Shown here: piece by piece, positions 25,276-37,912 of the stretch
Position numbering within the stretch: the stretch's first letter is position 1
How the letters are laid out: every line of letters starts with the position of its first letter
NCBI RefSeq assembly: GCF_020520425.1
Contig: NC_079487.1
Span: forward strand, 133,260,385-133,324,384
Length of the DNA stretch: 64,000 nucleotides
DNA from: Spinacia oleracea
Lineage: Eukaryota > Streptophyta > Magnoliopsida > Caryophyllales > Amaranthaceae
Reading direction: 5' to 3'
Position numbers and translations under genes: made by a program
Notes under the pieces: model-generated
Told to the model about the DNA's origin: nothing
Seen by the model: the letters and a program-made list of their open reading frames with translations, nothing else
The model's database searches: none

Positions 25276-26473
25276 CTGGTAGAACAATAATTTATTTTAT
25301 GGAAAATGATGCATGATTATTTATGTATGACGTTTCTCATAATAAATTTAAGTCTTGTTGAGTGATTATTATTCAATGTTATAATATTTTGGGCTTATTA
25401 TTTTCATACGTAGATTGTGTTTTTATGCTCATGAAAGGAAGGAGGAGCCAATTAGATCGTAATTAGGGTAAGAAAGAAGAAAAAAAAAATGAAGATTTCG
25501 ATCTGCTGGACCAGTGTCTGAAACAAAGCGATTTTAATTTAGAGAGAGAAAGCCAAGGGTTTGAATTTTAATTTATTTTTTTAATTTTTAATTTTGTTAA
25601 GAGGAGAGAATGAGAGAGATCCAGTCTTCACACAAACAAACGACCTTCTAAGAACAATGACGTGAAATCTGTCAACATCCGGTCTCTTCTTATTCTCTTT
25701 GTTTTAAGATCCGGTCTGGATAAGAAGAATCTTTGGACCGGTATAATATGAGACCCGACGTTAATGACTATTTAAGATAAAAGAGTTAGTTTTGATATTG
25801 AATAAAGTTGACTTAATTTCAGATAAAAGAGTTGGTTTAGATATTGAATAAAGTTGACTTATCAATCCGCTACTTTGTTTCTCAGAGATTTAGCTTTCTA
25901 TTTTTCCCCGGTAGAAAAGTGTATTATTAAAGGATTAAATGTATAAATAGGATAAGCCGTTGTTGTAATGATCCTACAAAAGAAAACAAAAATCAATAAA
26001 CCCCATATCTTTCCCAAATCTCCATAAGTAAAGCCAAGATTATTTATTATCACAATCAACCCCTTGAATTTACTCTTCCCTTCTCCAATCTCCATCGGTC
26101 AATAGACTCAATGCTCATTTAACCCACTGTATAAGAGTGTTTTTTTTCCATAGAAAAACTTCCATAATTCTACCTTCATTATTTCTTCAATTACGCTAAC
26201 AATCTTCCTCTCTCAAATCACATTTCAATGGGGAAAAAGTTCTCTTGAATACAATCAACGGTTGAGGAATGTAACGGTTTTGTTATCATAAAATTGAAAA
26301 CGGTAGCAAATAGGTGGGAATGGTTACCCTTAAGAAAATAGAAACAATTAATTAATTCCATTTCTAGCACTTAAAAAACTCTATACCAAACATGCTCTTA
26401 ACCCTTAATTATCACACCTCACAATAAATAACCGACGGATTTTAGATATACGATAAAGAACTAGATACTCTTA
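25276..26473. other. Intergenic, no gene supported
   Basis: No recognisable coding region. A short imperfect direct repeat (AAAAGAGTTAGTTTTGATATTGAATAAAGTTGACTT and its near copy, in two parts around 25779-25862) is present. Purine-rich runs lie near 25440-25620. Confidence 0.45.
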
Positions 26474-26623
26474 GGCCCTGTTTAGTTCACCTTATTTCAG
26501 AACCTTATTACTTATTTCAAATTTAATCAGATCGAATCAGATCAGACCAGACCAGATCAGGTCATATCAGATCAGAAAAAATAAGTTCAGATCAGATCAG
26601 ACCAGATCAGACTAGACCAGATT

Positions 26624-26657
<34 letters not shown>

Positions 26658-27093
26658 TTTATTACTATTATTGCTTTAATAAAAAATAATGTTGTTGTCA
26701 GTGCAATTAAAATCTATTATTTAAGGCATAAAAACATTAACTAACCATGTACAGATCATGTCCAGATCAGATCAATTTGTACAGATCATATCCAAATCAG
26801 AACTTATATGTGTAGATCATAACCGATCTATCTAGATCATGTATATGTCTATCTAATATAAGGAATAGTTAAACCATGAGCAAAGTCAAATAAATAATAA
26901 CAATATTATAAATTTGTGTAACATTTATTTTATAAGTAAATCGTTTAATAATTAATAAATGTAGATTTTTGTTTAAACTTAATGCTGAAGAATCAGATCA
27001 CATCAGATCAGACCAGATCAAATCAGTAAAAATAAGTTCGGATCAGATCAGACCATATCAGATCAGGAAAAATAAGGTGAACTAAACAGGGCC
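26474..27093. mobile_element. Harbinger-type MITE, 620 bp
   Basis: The termini are perfect inverted repeats of about 24 bp beginning GGCCCTGTTTAGTTCACCTT. They are flanked by TTA on both sides (26471-26473, 27094-27096). The subterminal regions are packed with CAGATCAGACCAGATCAG words on both sides, possible transposase-binding sites. A (TAT)n microsatellite lies inside. No coding capacity. The perfect long ends suggest recent activity. Confidence 0.92.
26626..26655 (+). repeat. (TAT)n microsatellite
   Basis: About ten TAT/ATT units inside the Harbinger MITE. Confidence 0.9.
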
Positions 27094-27096
27094 TTA

Positions 27097-27835
27097 GTGG
27101 CCGTGAGGTCGAGGGCAACAACTCATCGGTTTATTTAGGAGCAGCTACTAAACTACCGGTCAACCTATAATGTTTGTGAGAAATGGAAAACGAGTCATTC
27201 ACATTGACCCCGGTTCGAGTTTATGTGGGAGCTGACTGATGACTGTTGAGCCATTCAAGTTGGTTTGGGATAGGTCGGGTTACATTCAATTCTAAAGCAA
27301 GGTCTACATCTATGGGAGTGGCATACCTTTGGCATAGAGTGTCTAAGCGAACTTCGAAAGTTCACCTCATCCAAAACTCAAGAGTGTGATACTTATTTTT
27401 CTAAGAAAAGTAGGAACATGAACGTACCCAGAAAATTCACTTACAAAATCCTTTAATCCCTGCTCCTAACAAAACAATTACCGAGTTCGTAACTCAGATC
27501 TCAGATGTAACAAGTTGCAACTAGAGAGTTTTTTCATCCAGAAACCACAAGCTAAGATTAAAAAGTTAAAAAAAAAAAAAAAAAAAAAAATATCACATAT
27601 CACCCACAAAGCAGAGCCAATAACGAGAAAATAAGGGATTTACCTGGTTAATTGCTGATGCACAAAACATGAGAACTAAGATTTCACCCAATCGAATCTG
27701 AGAGAAAATTTCCACAAAAATGGGCCATATCCATTATTGAAACAAAATCACTTAGCATAACCGCAGATTCGCAGAAGCTTATCAACTAGCCAAAATTTGT
27801 AAGAGCAAGAATTACAGGTCAAAAGCCAAAGAAAC
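27097..27835. other. Downstream flank of the PPR gene
   Basis: No gene recognised. An A24 run lies near 27567-27591. The last few hundred bases probably include the 3' UTR of the minus-strand PPR gene. Confidence 0.45.
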
Positions 27836-30800
27836 TCATTCAACAGTAATCGCGTCAAGCAACTTCTTACATGCCTCATTCACCTCTATATTTTCCATCT
27901 TCAATAGGCGATGCAGGGAAGGACTAGTCCTTCCAGCAGTTGCATATGTTCTTATCAATGATTCATACGGCTCTGCCCCCAAATTATCCACAGCTTTCTT
28001 TACAATCTCCAGAAAACCTTCAGCCCCATCAACATCCTTGTTCTGTTCAAAGAGTTGCATCGTTGCATTGATTATTTCACCTGATGGGACCCACTTAGCT
28101 TTGTGTCCCTTACCGCTGGTTATTGCATTTTCAATACACTCAACCGCTAGCTTAGTTTCCCCTTTCTTCAAATAATGATCCAGATAGATCTCCCAAGTTT
28201 TAGCATTAGGTTTAGCCTCTCTACAACTAGCGCGCTCTTTGACCGCTTGAGCCTTGTCTAACATACCACCTTTGACGTAAGCTCCAATGAGTACGTTTGA
28301 TATCCGAATATCATAATTTAAACAACCAGATTCCCATTCCTTGAAGCATTTCTCAGCGCCTGGCAAATCGTTCAAGTTGACCAACACTTGAATCATATTC
28401 AAGTAAGCAATATTTGGAGTATTAGGAAATGCAAGCCTTACAGAGCGCCAAACACGATAAACCTCAAGCAAATTCCCTGTTCTTCCGTATAAAGTAATGA
28501 GGAATTGGTATGGTGAAAGTGCTTTAGAAATGTTCCGCTTCTCAAGCTCCTTAAGAGCATTCTCAGCCTTCTCAGACATCCCAGCATCAACATAAATTGA
28601 TGCTAAATTGCTGTATGTTGTCCAATCTTCTGCTACTCGTCCATCCCGCTTCATCTCATCCAAAACTCTCTCAACCCCTCCAATGTCATTAACAGCTGCT
28701 AAAGCTCTCATCCACACATTATAAGTGTATATTTGTGGCATGATATTAGATGCTTTCATTTCTTGTGTCAGTGCAGGTACTCTTTCAGGCTGACCACTTT
28801 TCGCGTACATAGTCATCAGGCTATTGTAAGACATGGCTGTAATGGGGAGGCCTAGTTCCTTCATTTTCTCCATAAGTGCTTCAGCTTTATCAGAAATCAA
28901 CTCCTTGCAGTAGCAATTAAGAAGCGCGCCATAACACTCTATAGATTTCGATGACTCGGGAAGATCGATAAAGTAATTCTCAGCAGCAGCAATGCCGTGT
29001 GTCTTGGCAATGAGATCAAGATGGATAGCTTGATCACTTAATGTCATGTTCATGCCCCTTTTAGCCATAGTGTCTGAAAGCTGCATAAGATGAACATAGA
29101 GAAATTTTATAGGCTGAGTTATGTGTGATTGGATAATTCAGTACAATGCTACTATTTATCAATATACGGAGTATAACAATACATATTTAACATCTATGTT
29201 GAAACATACTTCGACTTGAGGTTTCTATTATATTTCGTTCCATCAAAAAGAAATTATCCCTACTGCACGCTGCAAATAATTAATCAGTCAGCTAATTGAC
29301 AAGAGCTTTTTAGACTCAGATTCCCTGCAGATCAGTACTCAGATTGTCTGCCTTCAGATATCAAAACTTCTAGCTCATATATTCCCTATTGCTTGGGCTA
29401 ATAAGATCAAGAGTGCATTTGGATACGGAACTGTGCTCATGTACAAATGTTTAAATATTGAGGAATAATACCCTTGTTCATAAAGTATAGTAACCATACG
29501 TTACAGGTTGCTAGGCCCTAACAGAAAAAGCATTACTTGCAGTCCCCACAATTCAGCCAACAATCTAGCAATAGCTTAATTTTTACATTCAACATATCAA
29601 TCACTTCACTGTTTAATAACTTGCAAAAGCATTACATTATAAGTACCATTCATCACAAGTAATCCAAACAAGTACCTTTGTTAAAGTGGAAAACAAATAT
29701 CCATAACTAGAATATCTTCAAACTCCCTACACATCTACACCGTACATAATCGAAATAGACTCGCAATAACTAAAGGATAAACCGGTCACTACTCGCTACC
29801 GCAGAGACATATAGGTGAGCCCATAGTCGAGCACTGCTCAAAATCGATTCCTATGCTCGAACTTGCAAATTATAGGTACCAATTCCGAGAAGACGAAGCT
29901 GTAATTATTTAGACTTCAATGCAACAAGTCCAAAAAGCCAACGGTACTCGTTATCAGCTTCAGCATAAACTCCACTTCCCCCCTCCACTCCTTCCCTCCT
30001 CAAAACCACCAAAGTAGCTTACCCTTAACACTTAACCATTCTCTAACCACAATATTTTTCATAAACTCAAACTTCCACATTAGAAAGATAGCCAACAAAT
30101 CCAACCTCATTGAATGGTCAATTCGTAAATCATTCCTCAACTGTTATAGATTCAGGTCAGAAACCACAAATGACAATACCAAAGCTTTGGTCCAGATTCT
30201 AACAGACCCGAAAATGTCTAAGACAAAGGAGAGAAGGATAGCAACGGCAAGTGCCTCCCGCTTTTCTTAAAGCTAATAGAAGAATTCTTCTAGTTCATGT
30301 TACAACCTCGTATAATCTTAGATCCCAAACCCTTTCAGATCAAAATCCATAGAATCCAGATGGTCTAAAAGGTCATTAGATCATAATCTTAGGGTACAAT
30401 ACAGAAAAATACAAGATTTTTGAGGTACATAATGTACCGTACATTGGCATCCAAAACGAAGGGAAATCATATTGGACTATCCTGCAGAGACGTTTAAAGA
30501 TCATATGGTCAAAATCCTGCAGATCAGTACTCAGATTGTCCGACTTCAGATACCAAAACTTCTAGCTCATAGGTTCCCTATTGCTCGAGCTAATGAGATA
30601 GGGAGTGCATTTGAATACAGAACTGTGAACCTGTACCGATTTTTAAATATTGGGGGTAATACCCTTCTTCATAAAATATAAGAGCATCTTCAATGGTAAG
30701 CTAATTTGATAATTAGCTTCTTATGCCACATAAGATTTCAAGCTATTTCATTGTCTAGCTAATTTTTGCTCCAATGGCTAGCAACTAGCTTGTTATTTAA

Positions 30801-32116
30801 ATTGGTCACATTTGGCCCACTTGTCAATTAATTAATTGGCAACATTTGGTAGCTAGTTGTCAAGCAAATTAGCTTGTTTAAGCTAATTTGCTTGGCCAAG
30901 CTAATTTATTATTTTCACTCCAATGGTCTAGCTATTAGCTTGAAACTTTTATAAATTTCAAGCTAGTCCCTAGCTACAACCATTGGAGATGCTCTAATAA
31001 TCGTATGTTACAAGTTGCTAGGTACTAACAGCTCGAACTTGCAGTCCCCACAATTCAGCCAACAATCTACCAGTAGTTAGCAATTTGCATTCAACAAACC
31101 AATCACTTAACAGTTTAATAACTTGTAAAAGCATCACATTATAAGTACCATTCACCACAAGTAATTCAAACAAGGACCTTTGTTAAGGTGAAAAAGGTCC
31201 ATAACTAGACTATCTTCAAACTCCCTACACATCTACACCGCAATAATTTAAATAGACTCACAACTAAAGGATAAATGAGACCCTAGTCGAGCACTGCTCA
31301 AAATTGGTACTTGTTCCAAAAATGTTTGTGCTGAAACTTGCAAACTTATAGGTCCCGATCGCGAGAAGACAAAGCTGCAATTATTTAGGCTTCAATGCAA
31401 TAATTCAGATAAGCCAATGGTACTCGACTACTCGTATAAGGTTCTTCGTAACCTTCCTTCCCCCTCGGCCCTTCCTCAATACCACCAAAGTAAATTACCC
31501 TTTGCAAATGCATCCTCTAACACTCTAACCACATAGTTTTCATAAAGTGAAACCCCCCCCCCCCCCCCACATAGACAGACAGCCAACAAAACCAACCTCA
31601 GTGTCAGTTCGCAAATCATTCCTTAACTGTTGTGGGTAATGTCTGCATAATTGCTACTTACACACCAAAATCACAACTTTGCAACATAAATCGTGTACCA
31701 TTGTACGGAGTAATTATTGATAATACAAAGAATGAAGTTTAACAATCGAAAACCCCCTAAAAAAATAAAAATGATAACACCCATTTTCATAAATGAAGTT
31801 TAAGTCTTTAACAGTCAACCAATCATTTCAAAATAAATTACAAATTATGCTTAAATAACAATCAAAATTAACAGAGAAGAAAAAAGACCTTGAGAGCAGC
31901 AAAATAGTGCTTGCGACTTCGAAGCTTCTTGATGGTATCACCAACTTCCCATTTGTAAACTTTTTTGCCACTCTTGATGAACTCATTCAATTGATGACGA
32001 ACAGTAACCTCCTCACCGCCTTCTTTAAACAGCTTAACATATAATGCTTCTTCTACGTATCTCTTCGACCTGTTTGCAATGTTCTTCGTCTTCCCTTTCA
32101 ATGAAATCGACGCCAT
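27836..32116 (-). CDS. P-class PPR protein, At1g60770-like (2 exons)
   Basis: Exon 1 is 32116-31889 (76 aa) and exon 2 is 29080-27836 (414 aa and stop), separated by a 2,808 bp GT..AG phase-0 intron; total 490 aa. From memory it is collinear with Arabidopsis At1g60770 (about 490 aa). Exon 1 has the conserved YVEEALYVKLFKEGG and KWEVGDTIKKLR motifs, and the ALK/LSDTM junction matches. Tandem degenerate 35-residue PPR helical repeats run from about 120 to 400 (e.g. YGALLNCYCKE, YNSLMTMYAKSG, YTYNVWMRALA, YSNLASIYVDAG). The end is MENIEVNEACKKLLD. There are no E/DYW editing domains, so it is P-class: an RNA-binding protein, probably mitochondrial. I recall the Arabidopsis relative being reported in mitoribosomes; that needs checking. 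A telo-box lies 50 bp upstream. Intact. Confidence 0.93.
30682..30994. mobile_element. Tourist-like MITE in the PPR intron
   Basis: Inverted termini GAGCATCTTCAATGGT and ACCATTGGAGATGCTC are flanked by TAA on both sides (30679-30681, 30995-30997). The interior is built of AGCTAATTTG/AAGCTAGC words. The homologous site in the other intron copy (near 29484-29496) lacks it, which confirms the borders. Length 313 bp, non-coding. Confidence 0.93.
31553..31568 (+). repeat. Poly-C tract
   Basis: A run of about 17 C in the PPR intron, absent at the homologous position of the other intron copy. Exact length is uncertain. Confidence 0.85.
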
Positions 32117-32165
32117 TTTAGTTCCCAGATTTTCGAATCTGAATTGGGAAAATGGGATTAATTTG

Positions 32166-32175
32166 TTAGGGTTTT
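32166..32175 (-). promoter_or_regulatory. Telo-box upstream of the PPR gene
   Basis: On the minus strand AAAACCCTAA lies 50 bp before the start codon. Telo-boxes (AAACCCTAA) are common in promoters of plant translation and ribosome genes. This fits a housekeeping or mitochondrial-translation role but is not proof. Confidence 0.6.
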
Positions 32176-33073
32176 AGAAAGGGGGTTTTCTGTCAGTTTG
32201 AGAAGTAAACCCGTTGCATTTTGGTCAATAGAGAGAGACTGGGAGAATAGCAACTTGCAACTCGTGATAATATGGGCCAGTACATCTGAAATACTGGATC
32301 GATTCAGAAAATATGGGCTGAAAATCTGAAATTAATCTTTTTAGATTCAAATATATATAGGGTTGTGAAAAACTAATTCGATATCTGACAAAAATCAAAG
32401 TTATCGAAAAAAATTCACATATTCAATCTGTATTAGCCCAATGATTTCACACAAAATATTCTCCGGTTATACCCAGCCCATAACCGAACATTGACACGAT
32501 TTGACAGCCCTATGCATCTATTTTTTAAAACTTGAATTATTTGACTTTTATTATATTGTACTGACTAAGAAGTATGGTTTATACATGATGAAAAATAAGG
32601 TCAATTAGATCTTATTAAATTAGTCTCGATACATATCGCTAAAATATTAACTTTTATAATGTTAGATGGTAAAAGTTATACGAATTACATTGGTAATCAT
32701 GTAACTCCAAAGAAGAAGTAAAACTGAGTTGAGAAAGCATGTCTCTGTTAAACATGTCTATTTCTTTGTTTTTAAGATGAGTTTTCCGTAGGGTTGGGTT
32801 GATCTAGATAAATCTCAAGCCACCCTAGACAAGACTCAAATGTTGTGGGCCTTGTGGCTGAGTTTGAGTTTGGTAAGACCGGTGACCGGTGAGTTCGAGT
32901 TGTTAAAGCAACCTTTGTGGACTAACCCGAGTATTTTAACTAATCATCATATAGCCTGTTTTACTTTGCAAGGTATGGCCAAATTTCCTTTTCTTACCGT
33001 CGTATACAGCTACATACATAAAGAAATAGTCTTGATTGTACTTTTTATAAGCACAACCGGTTATATACAGGAA
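32176..33073. other. Upstream of the PPR gene, no other gene
   Basis: Contains the presumed PPR promoter and a hAT-like MITE. The 80 aa ORF at 32840-33082 has no recognisable motif. Confidence 0.45.
32358..32512. mobile_element. hAT-like MITE, degenerate
   Basis: Ends TAGGGTTGTGAAAA and TTTGACAGCCCTA are imperfect inverted repeats of the TAGGGCTGTCAAA type seen in hAT elements. No 8 bp target duplication is visible. Length 155 bp. Confidence 0.5.
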
Positions 33074-33417
33074 CGAAAATGATAAAGGTCGCAACATGTG
33101 ACCTTACCTTTAAGCCGTGTTACAATGATGACATGTCATGCTTATGTGTCATGATTTAAATTGGAAATTAAAATATTTAATTTATATAACATGTTATACA
33201 TGTTTCAAAAAATGTAGGAAAATCTTAATATTCTAATTTGTTTCCTTTTTTATATCTACTACCTTATTTACGTATTTTCGTAGTAAAAATATTGCATTGA
33301 TAGTAAAATATATGATGACGCATATCCTACATGGCGCCTGTATATACCAATTAAACTTCGACACGTAAGATTGCGACAACTAAATGTTGTCGCAACTTGC
33401 GACCTTTATCATCAAAT
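33074..33417. mobile_element. Mutator-type MITE, copy 2
   Basis: Same family and orientation as 5782-6123: it begins CGAAAATGATAAAGGTCGCA, contains the GCGACAAC/GTTGTCGC palindrome, and ends CGACCTTTATCATCA. The 9 bp duplication is not recognisable here, and the outermost right-end bases differ, so the exact right border is uncertain. Confidence 0.8.
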
Positions 33418-36180
33418 CTTCATTACCTCTACGGTTTTGGGGGATTGCGTTCAAACTGCAGTTCACCTCATTAATCGTACCCATATATAGGAACGAAAAT
33501 GCCGATAATCTTTTATGGCTAGAAAATTAGACTTCGTTCCTCATTCAAATTGAACTCAACCCTACTCATGTATGGGCATTGGACACGCTCCTTTTGTGAA
33601 ACTTTTATTCATTTCGATTGTTTTAATGGTTTTAGAAATAATCATACTTATTTGAAAGTCAAATAAACATGATAAACAAGAGTACATTCCTAACAATTCT
33701 TATTACTTCATAAATTTTCAAGTAACCATTAGTTTATGGTGATTTGGTGATTTATCTTGAGTAAATACACAAATTATTTTTTCCTTCCCTTAAAAATTGC
33801 CCAAAATAACATGCGGATGCATTTTTTTATGGGACGGGGGAGTTAATATATTCATACATCAAACAAGAAACGTTTGCAGGCGTGAATGCGTGATGCACGA
33901 TGTGGAGTGGAGTGCAACCCGCATAATTCATGTGATTAAATTAAAAACATGATAAACTAGGTCATAAACTCGTAATATAAAATTATATATGTTGCTTAAG
34001 ACACGTCTTTAAGGACTAATCATATTAGTGAGAAAGTTAGTTTACTAACTATGATAATGACATATTGACATGTTTTAGACTTTTAGTCAGAGTTTAGAGC
34101 CCACGCATATTGTTTAATACTCTATTATTGTTTAACAAACACGTGTTTAATCTAATTAATCACACTTTCGCGAAGACACGTCATGCGATAGACGGGTCAA
34201 TTACATGAGAGTATGAGACTGTCCCTTTTTTTTTTTCTTGCAAGGGACACACGGATTTATTTACTGATTAAAAAACAAAAAAAAAATTCCCTCTAATATT
34301 TCAGGAGTACGAAGTACAATGCGTAGTACTTCGTTCGTTTCTAAGTACTCGCAACACTAATTTGTAGTTAGTTTTATGAAGGTTTGTTAGTAATACGTGA
34401 AATGAATAAACTAATGCATGTCCAGTGGAATAAAATAAATATTTTGATTAATATTTATGGGAGAAAATAATAATAATAAAGAATGGGTACACAGATAAGA
34501 GAAACGATGAAAAAGTGTTATAAACTTATAAATAAGGTTAGTGCATTAGTAGGAGATAAACAATAAAAAAATAACATCTCATGCCAAATAGGAATTGTCA
34601 CATGTGTACAGTAAAATGTCAAAAGAGACAAGTGTTGCGAGTATTCATGAACGAAAAGGTAATTAATTTGTGTGTGCATGTGTGTGTTTTCCGCACGAAT
34701 GAGCCACAAGGACAATACAAATTATAAATGGTCCGAAGATTCGAACCTAATACTTATCGCACATAACTCTCTATTTTAAGTCTTAACCAATGGAATGAGA
34801 CGTATTTATCGTATAATTTTGTCATCAATAAATTATCAACAATTGTTTATCATGGTATTGTGAGTAGAGATTAGCTTAGTGAGGAGTAGTAGACCTAGTT
34901 GCTCCTGTATATCTTCTAGAGACCTAGATCCACAACATTGACAGCTAACGTGACAAACAAGTGAACAACTAGTTGTGCACTTGTGCTTATATAGCTTAGA
35001 TCCAAATAAATCGAAAAATTCAGGGAATAATATAATAACATAATTCTGATTACAATTCCCTAGGCTTGTTATAATTCTGTTTCCAAATGATGATTTGCAA
35101 CATTCTAAACGTACTCGAATATTCGGTCATTATTGTAAAATACAAGAAAAATATATATATACGGAGTACTTTGTATTACATGTTTTGTTATGATCAATAA
35201 CATATGAAAATTAATATTGTGTTGAAATAACGTGAGCATACAGTTTATAACGGTAAATAGAGTCGATATGATCATCTAATCTGCTCCCACAGACATACGT
35301 TATACATATTTTTTCATGCGATTAAGCACGTGAACAGTATGATCACAATAAATCAATAATATTACCTAAGTTGCACCGAATTAAAACACTAAATATGTTG
35401 TAATGATGTTCTGCTTAAATAAGCCGTGATGTGGTAAACAAAAAATTAGATCACCTACTGCTTTTTTGTGCACTACGTTACCTACCTATGAAAAACGTAT
35501 CATGCTCTATTTTTGCCTCGATTTGGTTTTTTAAAAAAGAGTTTATTTATATTTGTATTTGGCTTGCGAAGTACTACGTAAGCGAAACGTACAAGTTTTC
35601 TAGCCTTGTTTGATAGGAAACTGGCTAATTGATGTTCATGCATGATTGATTAGTAAAATATGTCCACTGAGATGGATTATTTGAACCCTTACCCGGATGG
35701 GTGCATTGGATCGATGCGATTCCTAGGACACTAGGTCCGATCCGGTTGCGACCGATACAAACCTAGCTCAACACGATTCTTTGAATGGTGTGTACGTGCT
35801 CCTTCCATCGAGTTTTCAAACTAGTCCACTATCACGAAATATCTATCCTGCTAACATTTATTATGTGCATGCGAAAACACCTAAGATATTTTCTCACTCA
35901 TTTGCCCATATTTAACTTATTTTCAGAGTTTTAAATAAACTGATTTATTGAACATTAACTTTGGATAAACTTACTCTAGGATCCTTGATTATGTTCAGTC
36001 ACCTCAACCAACTTGGTTCATGAACCGGCCTCCAAACTATTCCAACCAAGCTAGTCATGTGCCCGCCATCCTAAACCGACTCAGAACAACTCAGGCCGAC
36101 CCAATTCATATACACAAACCCAAATTTTGAAGAAAAGAAAAATCAAATGAAGTTGAGTGCAAGTGAATGTATTCATGAAA
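33418..36180. other. Long intergenic stretch without a gene
   Basis: No ORF with recognisable content. AT-rich with one ACGGAGTA octamer at 35161. A GGTCCGAAGATTCGAACCT word near 34730 resembles a tRNA B box, but no cloverleaf could be assembled. The 35690-36110 section is relatively GC-rich (CCGATCCGG, GAACCGGCC words), probably old transposon sequence. Confidence 0.5.
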
Positions 36181-36522
36181 GGGTGATGATAAAGGTAACA
36201 AGTTGCGACAACATTTAGTTGTCGCAATATTACGTGTCGCAGTTTAATTGGTACATATAGGCGCCACGTATGATATGCGTCATCAGAATATTTTTACTAT
36301 TAATGCAATATCTTTACTATAAAAATATATAAATAAGGTAATCGATGTAAGGAATGAAACAAATTAGAATATTAAGATTTTCCTACCTTTTTTTGAGACA
36401 TATATAATAGATTATATAAGTTAAATATTTTATTTTCCAATTTGAATCATGACACATAAGCATATCATGTCATCATTGTGACACGGCTTAAAGGTCGCAT
36501 GTTGCGACCTTTATCATTTTCG
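36181..36522. mobile_element. Mutator-type MITE, copy 3 (inverted)
   Basis: A 342 bp element flanked by a perfect 9 bp target duplication TTCATGAAA (36172-36180, 36523-36531). It is the reverse orientation of the copies at 5782 and 33074: GGGTGATGATAAAGG at the left, CCTTTATCATTTTCG at the right. Both terminal palindromes are present. It defines the family borders best. Confidence 0.93.
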
Positions 36523-36851
36523 TTCATGAAATCCCCACACCCTAACTTATACGTTGATTTGAAAAGAAAAATGAGGATGGTCCAAATCCAACGTAAGATC
36601 GACATATTATTACGGAGTACTTTATTAGTTTCATGTTTGTTGGTTAAGGGTGACATATTTTTAGGTGGACCAAAAACACCAAAATCACCGAATGTGAAGT
36701 CTTTTCTCTTCATAGTTCCGTCCCATGTGCAAACTGCAAAGTATTAAATATGGCAGAATATTCATCTATCCATTCCTTACCCACGATGGACGGTGGCGCG
36801 TGTCCCACCCTTTCAACCGTTAACAACCCTGTGTTTTGAACAGTCTTCTTA
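36523..36851. other. Intergenic, no gene seen
   Basis: Short spacer between two transposons with an ACGGAGTA octamer at 36612; the ORFs crossing it run into the adjacent MITE and are not credible. Confidence 0.45.
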
Positions 36852-37910
36852 GAGCAAGATTAAGGGGTCTTGTTTTAAAACTTTATTCAAATGCCATGTC
36901 AACATTCTATGAATATATAAAAAAAAAAATATTGTTAAGAACTCCTTAAAATTCAATAAAATTTAGCTTTTCACCCTCAAATTCATTTAAGACTTAGTAT
37001 TGAAAATTATTTTATTATTTAATTCAACTCACACGCTGATTCTTGAGTTGAGTATTGGTTATTCAAAACTCAATTTAAGATTTTGTCAAAACTCATTCAC
37101 TTATTCTTTCAAAAAAAAAAATCATTCACTTCAATGCTACTCCCCCCGTTCCTTCATATGTGTCATATTTGGAAGAATGTGTGAGGATTAAGAAAAATAA
37201 GAAATGTGTAAAAAAAACAACGACTGAGGATGTTTTTTTGGCGAAAGGATAAAGTGGATAATTGTTTATTGATAAAGTATAAATAAAAGTGGATGTGAGG
37301 ATCAAAAGTGAGAAAAGTGTAAAAGGTGTAAGAAAAAACAATCATGATTTATGAAAAAGTGGGAAAAATGTATGTCCAAAAATGGAAAGTGGAAAATAAT
37401 TTAGGGAACGCTATAAATAGAAATAAAACACTTATTTAGGAACGGAGGGAGTACAATTTTCTTTGTCTGGTCTTAAGTCTAGACGAGTCATATATCATAT
37501 AGCACAACTCAAGCCTTAAGATTTAGGGCTGATCATGCTCTTATTAGATAGAGCACTCGTGATGGAAAGGAAAATTACCAACTTGAGACCCGACTTAAGA
37601 CTCATTGTGCGGGTTGAATAAATTGATAAAATAATATGTTATTTAAATTAAGAGGTCGAATATGATTGGAGGGATGCTTTTAACTTTTAAGGCAAGATTT
37701 TTTATTGGTTTCGTGTTTGGAGTAAACTGCATTATTGATGATTAATAAAATTTTATTCTTGAAAAAAAGAGTTCGAGGAATAAATAGCTAAATTTGTTTT
37801 TATCTAAAGTAGTGGTTATAATAATTATTTTGTTACAATGAATGACAAAAAAAAAAATCTGACATGAAATATACAAAAGTCTTAAGACAAGACTCCTGTT
37901 AAACTTGCTC
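36852..37910. mobile_element. DNA transposon (1.06 kb) hosting a nested Stowaway
   Basis: Ends GAGCAAGATTAAGGGGTCTT and AAGACTCCTGTTAAACTTGCTC (latter given in two parts: AAGACTCCTG, TTAAACTTGCTC) are imperfect inverted repeats. TA lies outside each end (36850-36851, 37911-37912). Without the inner Stowaway the element is ~745 bp. No transposase reading frame was seen. The superfamily is uncertain: the flanking TTA/TAA could be a mutated PIF/Harbinger duplication or a TA duplication. Confidence 0.7.
37140..37451. mobile_element. Stowaway MITE nested in the 36.9 kb element
   Basis: A 312 bp element with termini CTCCCCCCGTTCCTTCATA and TATTTAGGAACGGAGGGAG, flanked by TA (37138-37139, 37452-37453). 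The interior GTGTAAAAGGTGTAAG-type words read weakly as ORFs on the minus strand, but these are chance. Confidence 0.9.
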
Positions 37911-37912
37911 TA

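Larger units (their letters stand above)
29325..31633. repeat. Direct duplication inside the PPR intron
   Basis: 29325-30147 and 30517-31633 are homologous and in the same orientation, both starting CTGCAGATCAGTACTCAGAT and both ending near AA(A)TCATTCC..AACTGTT. The second copy is longer because of a 313 bp MITE. A ~370 bp unrelated spacer separates them. Divergence is appreciable, so the duplication is not very recent. It accounts for most of the 2.8 kb intron. Confidence 0.85.
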
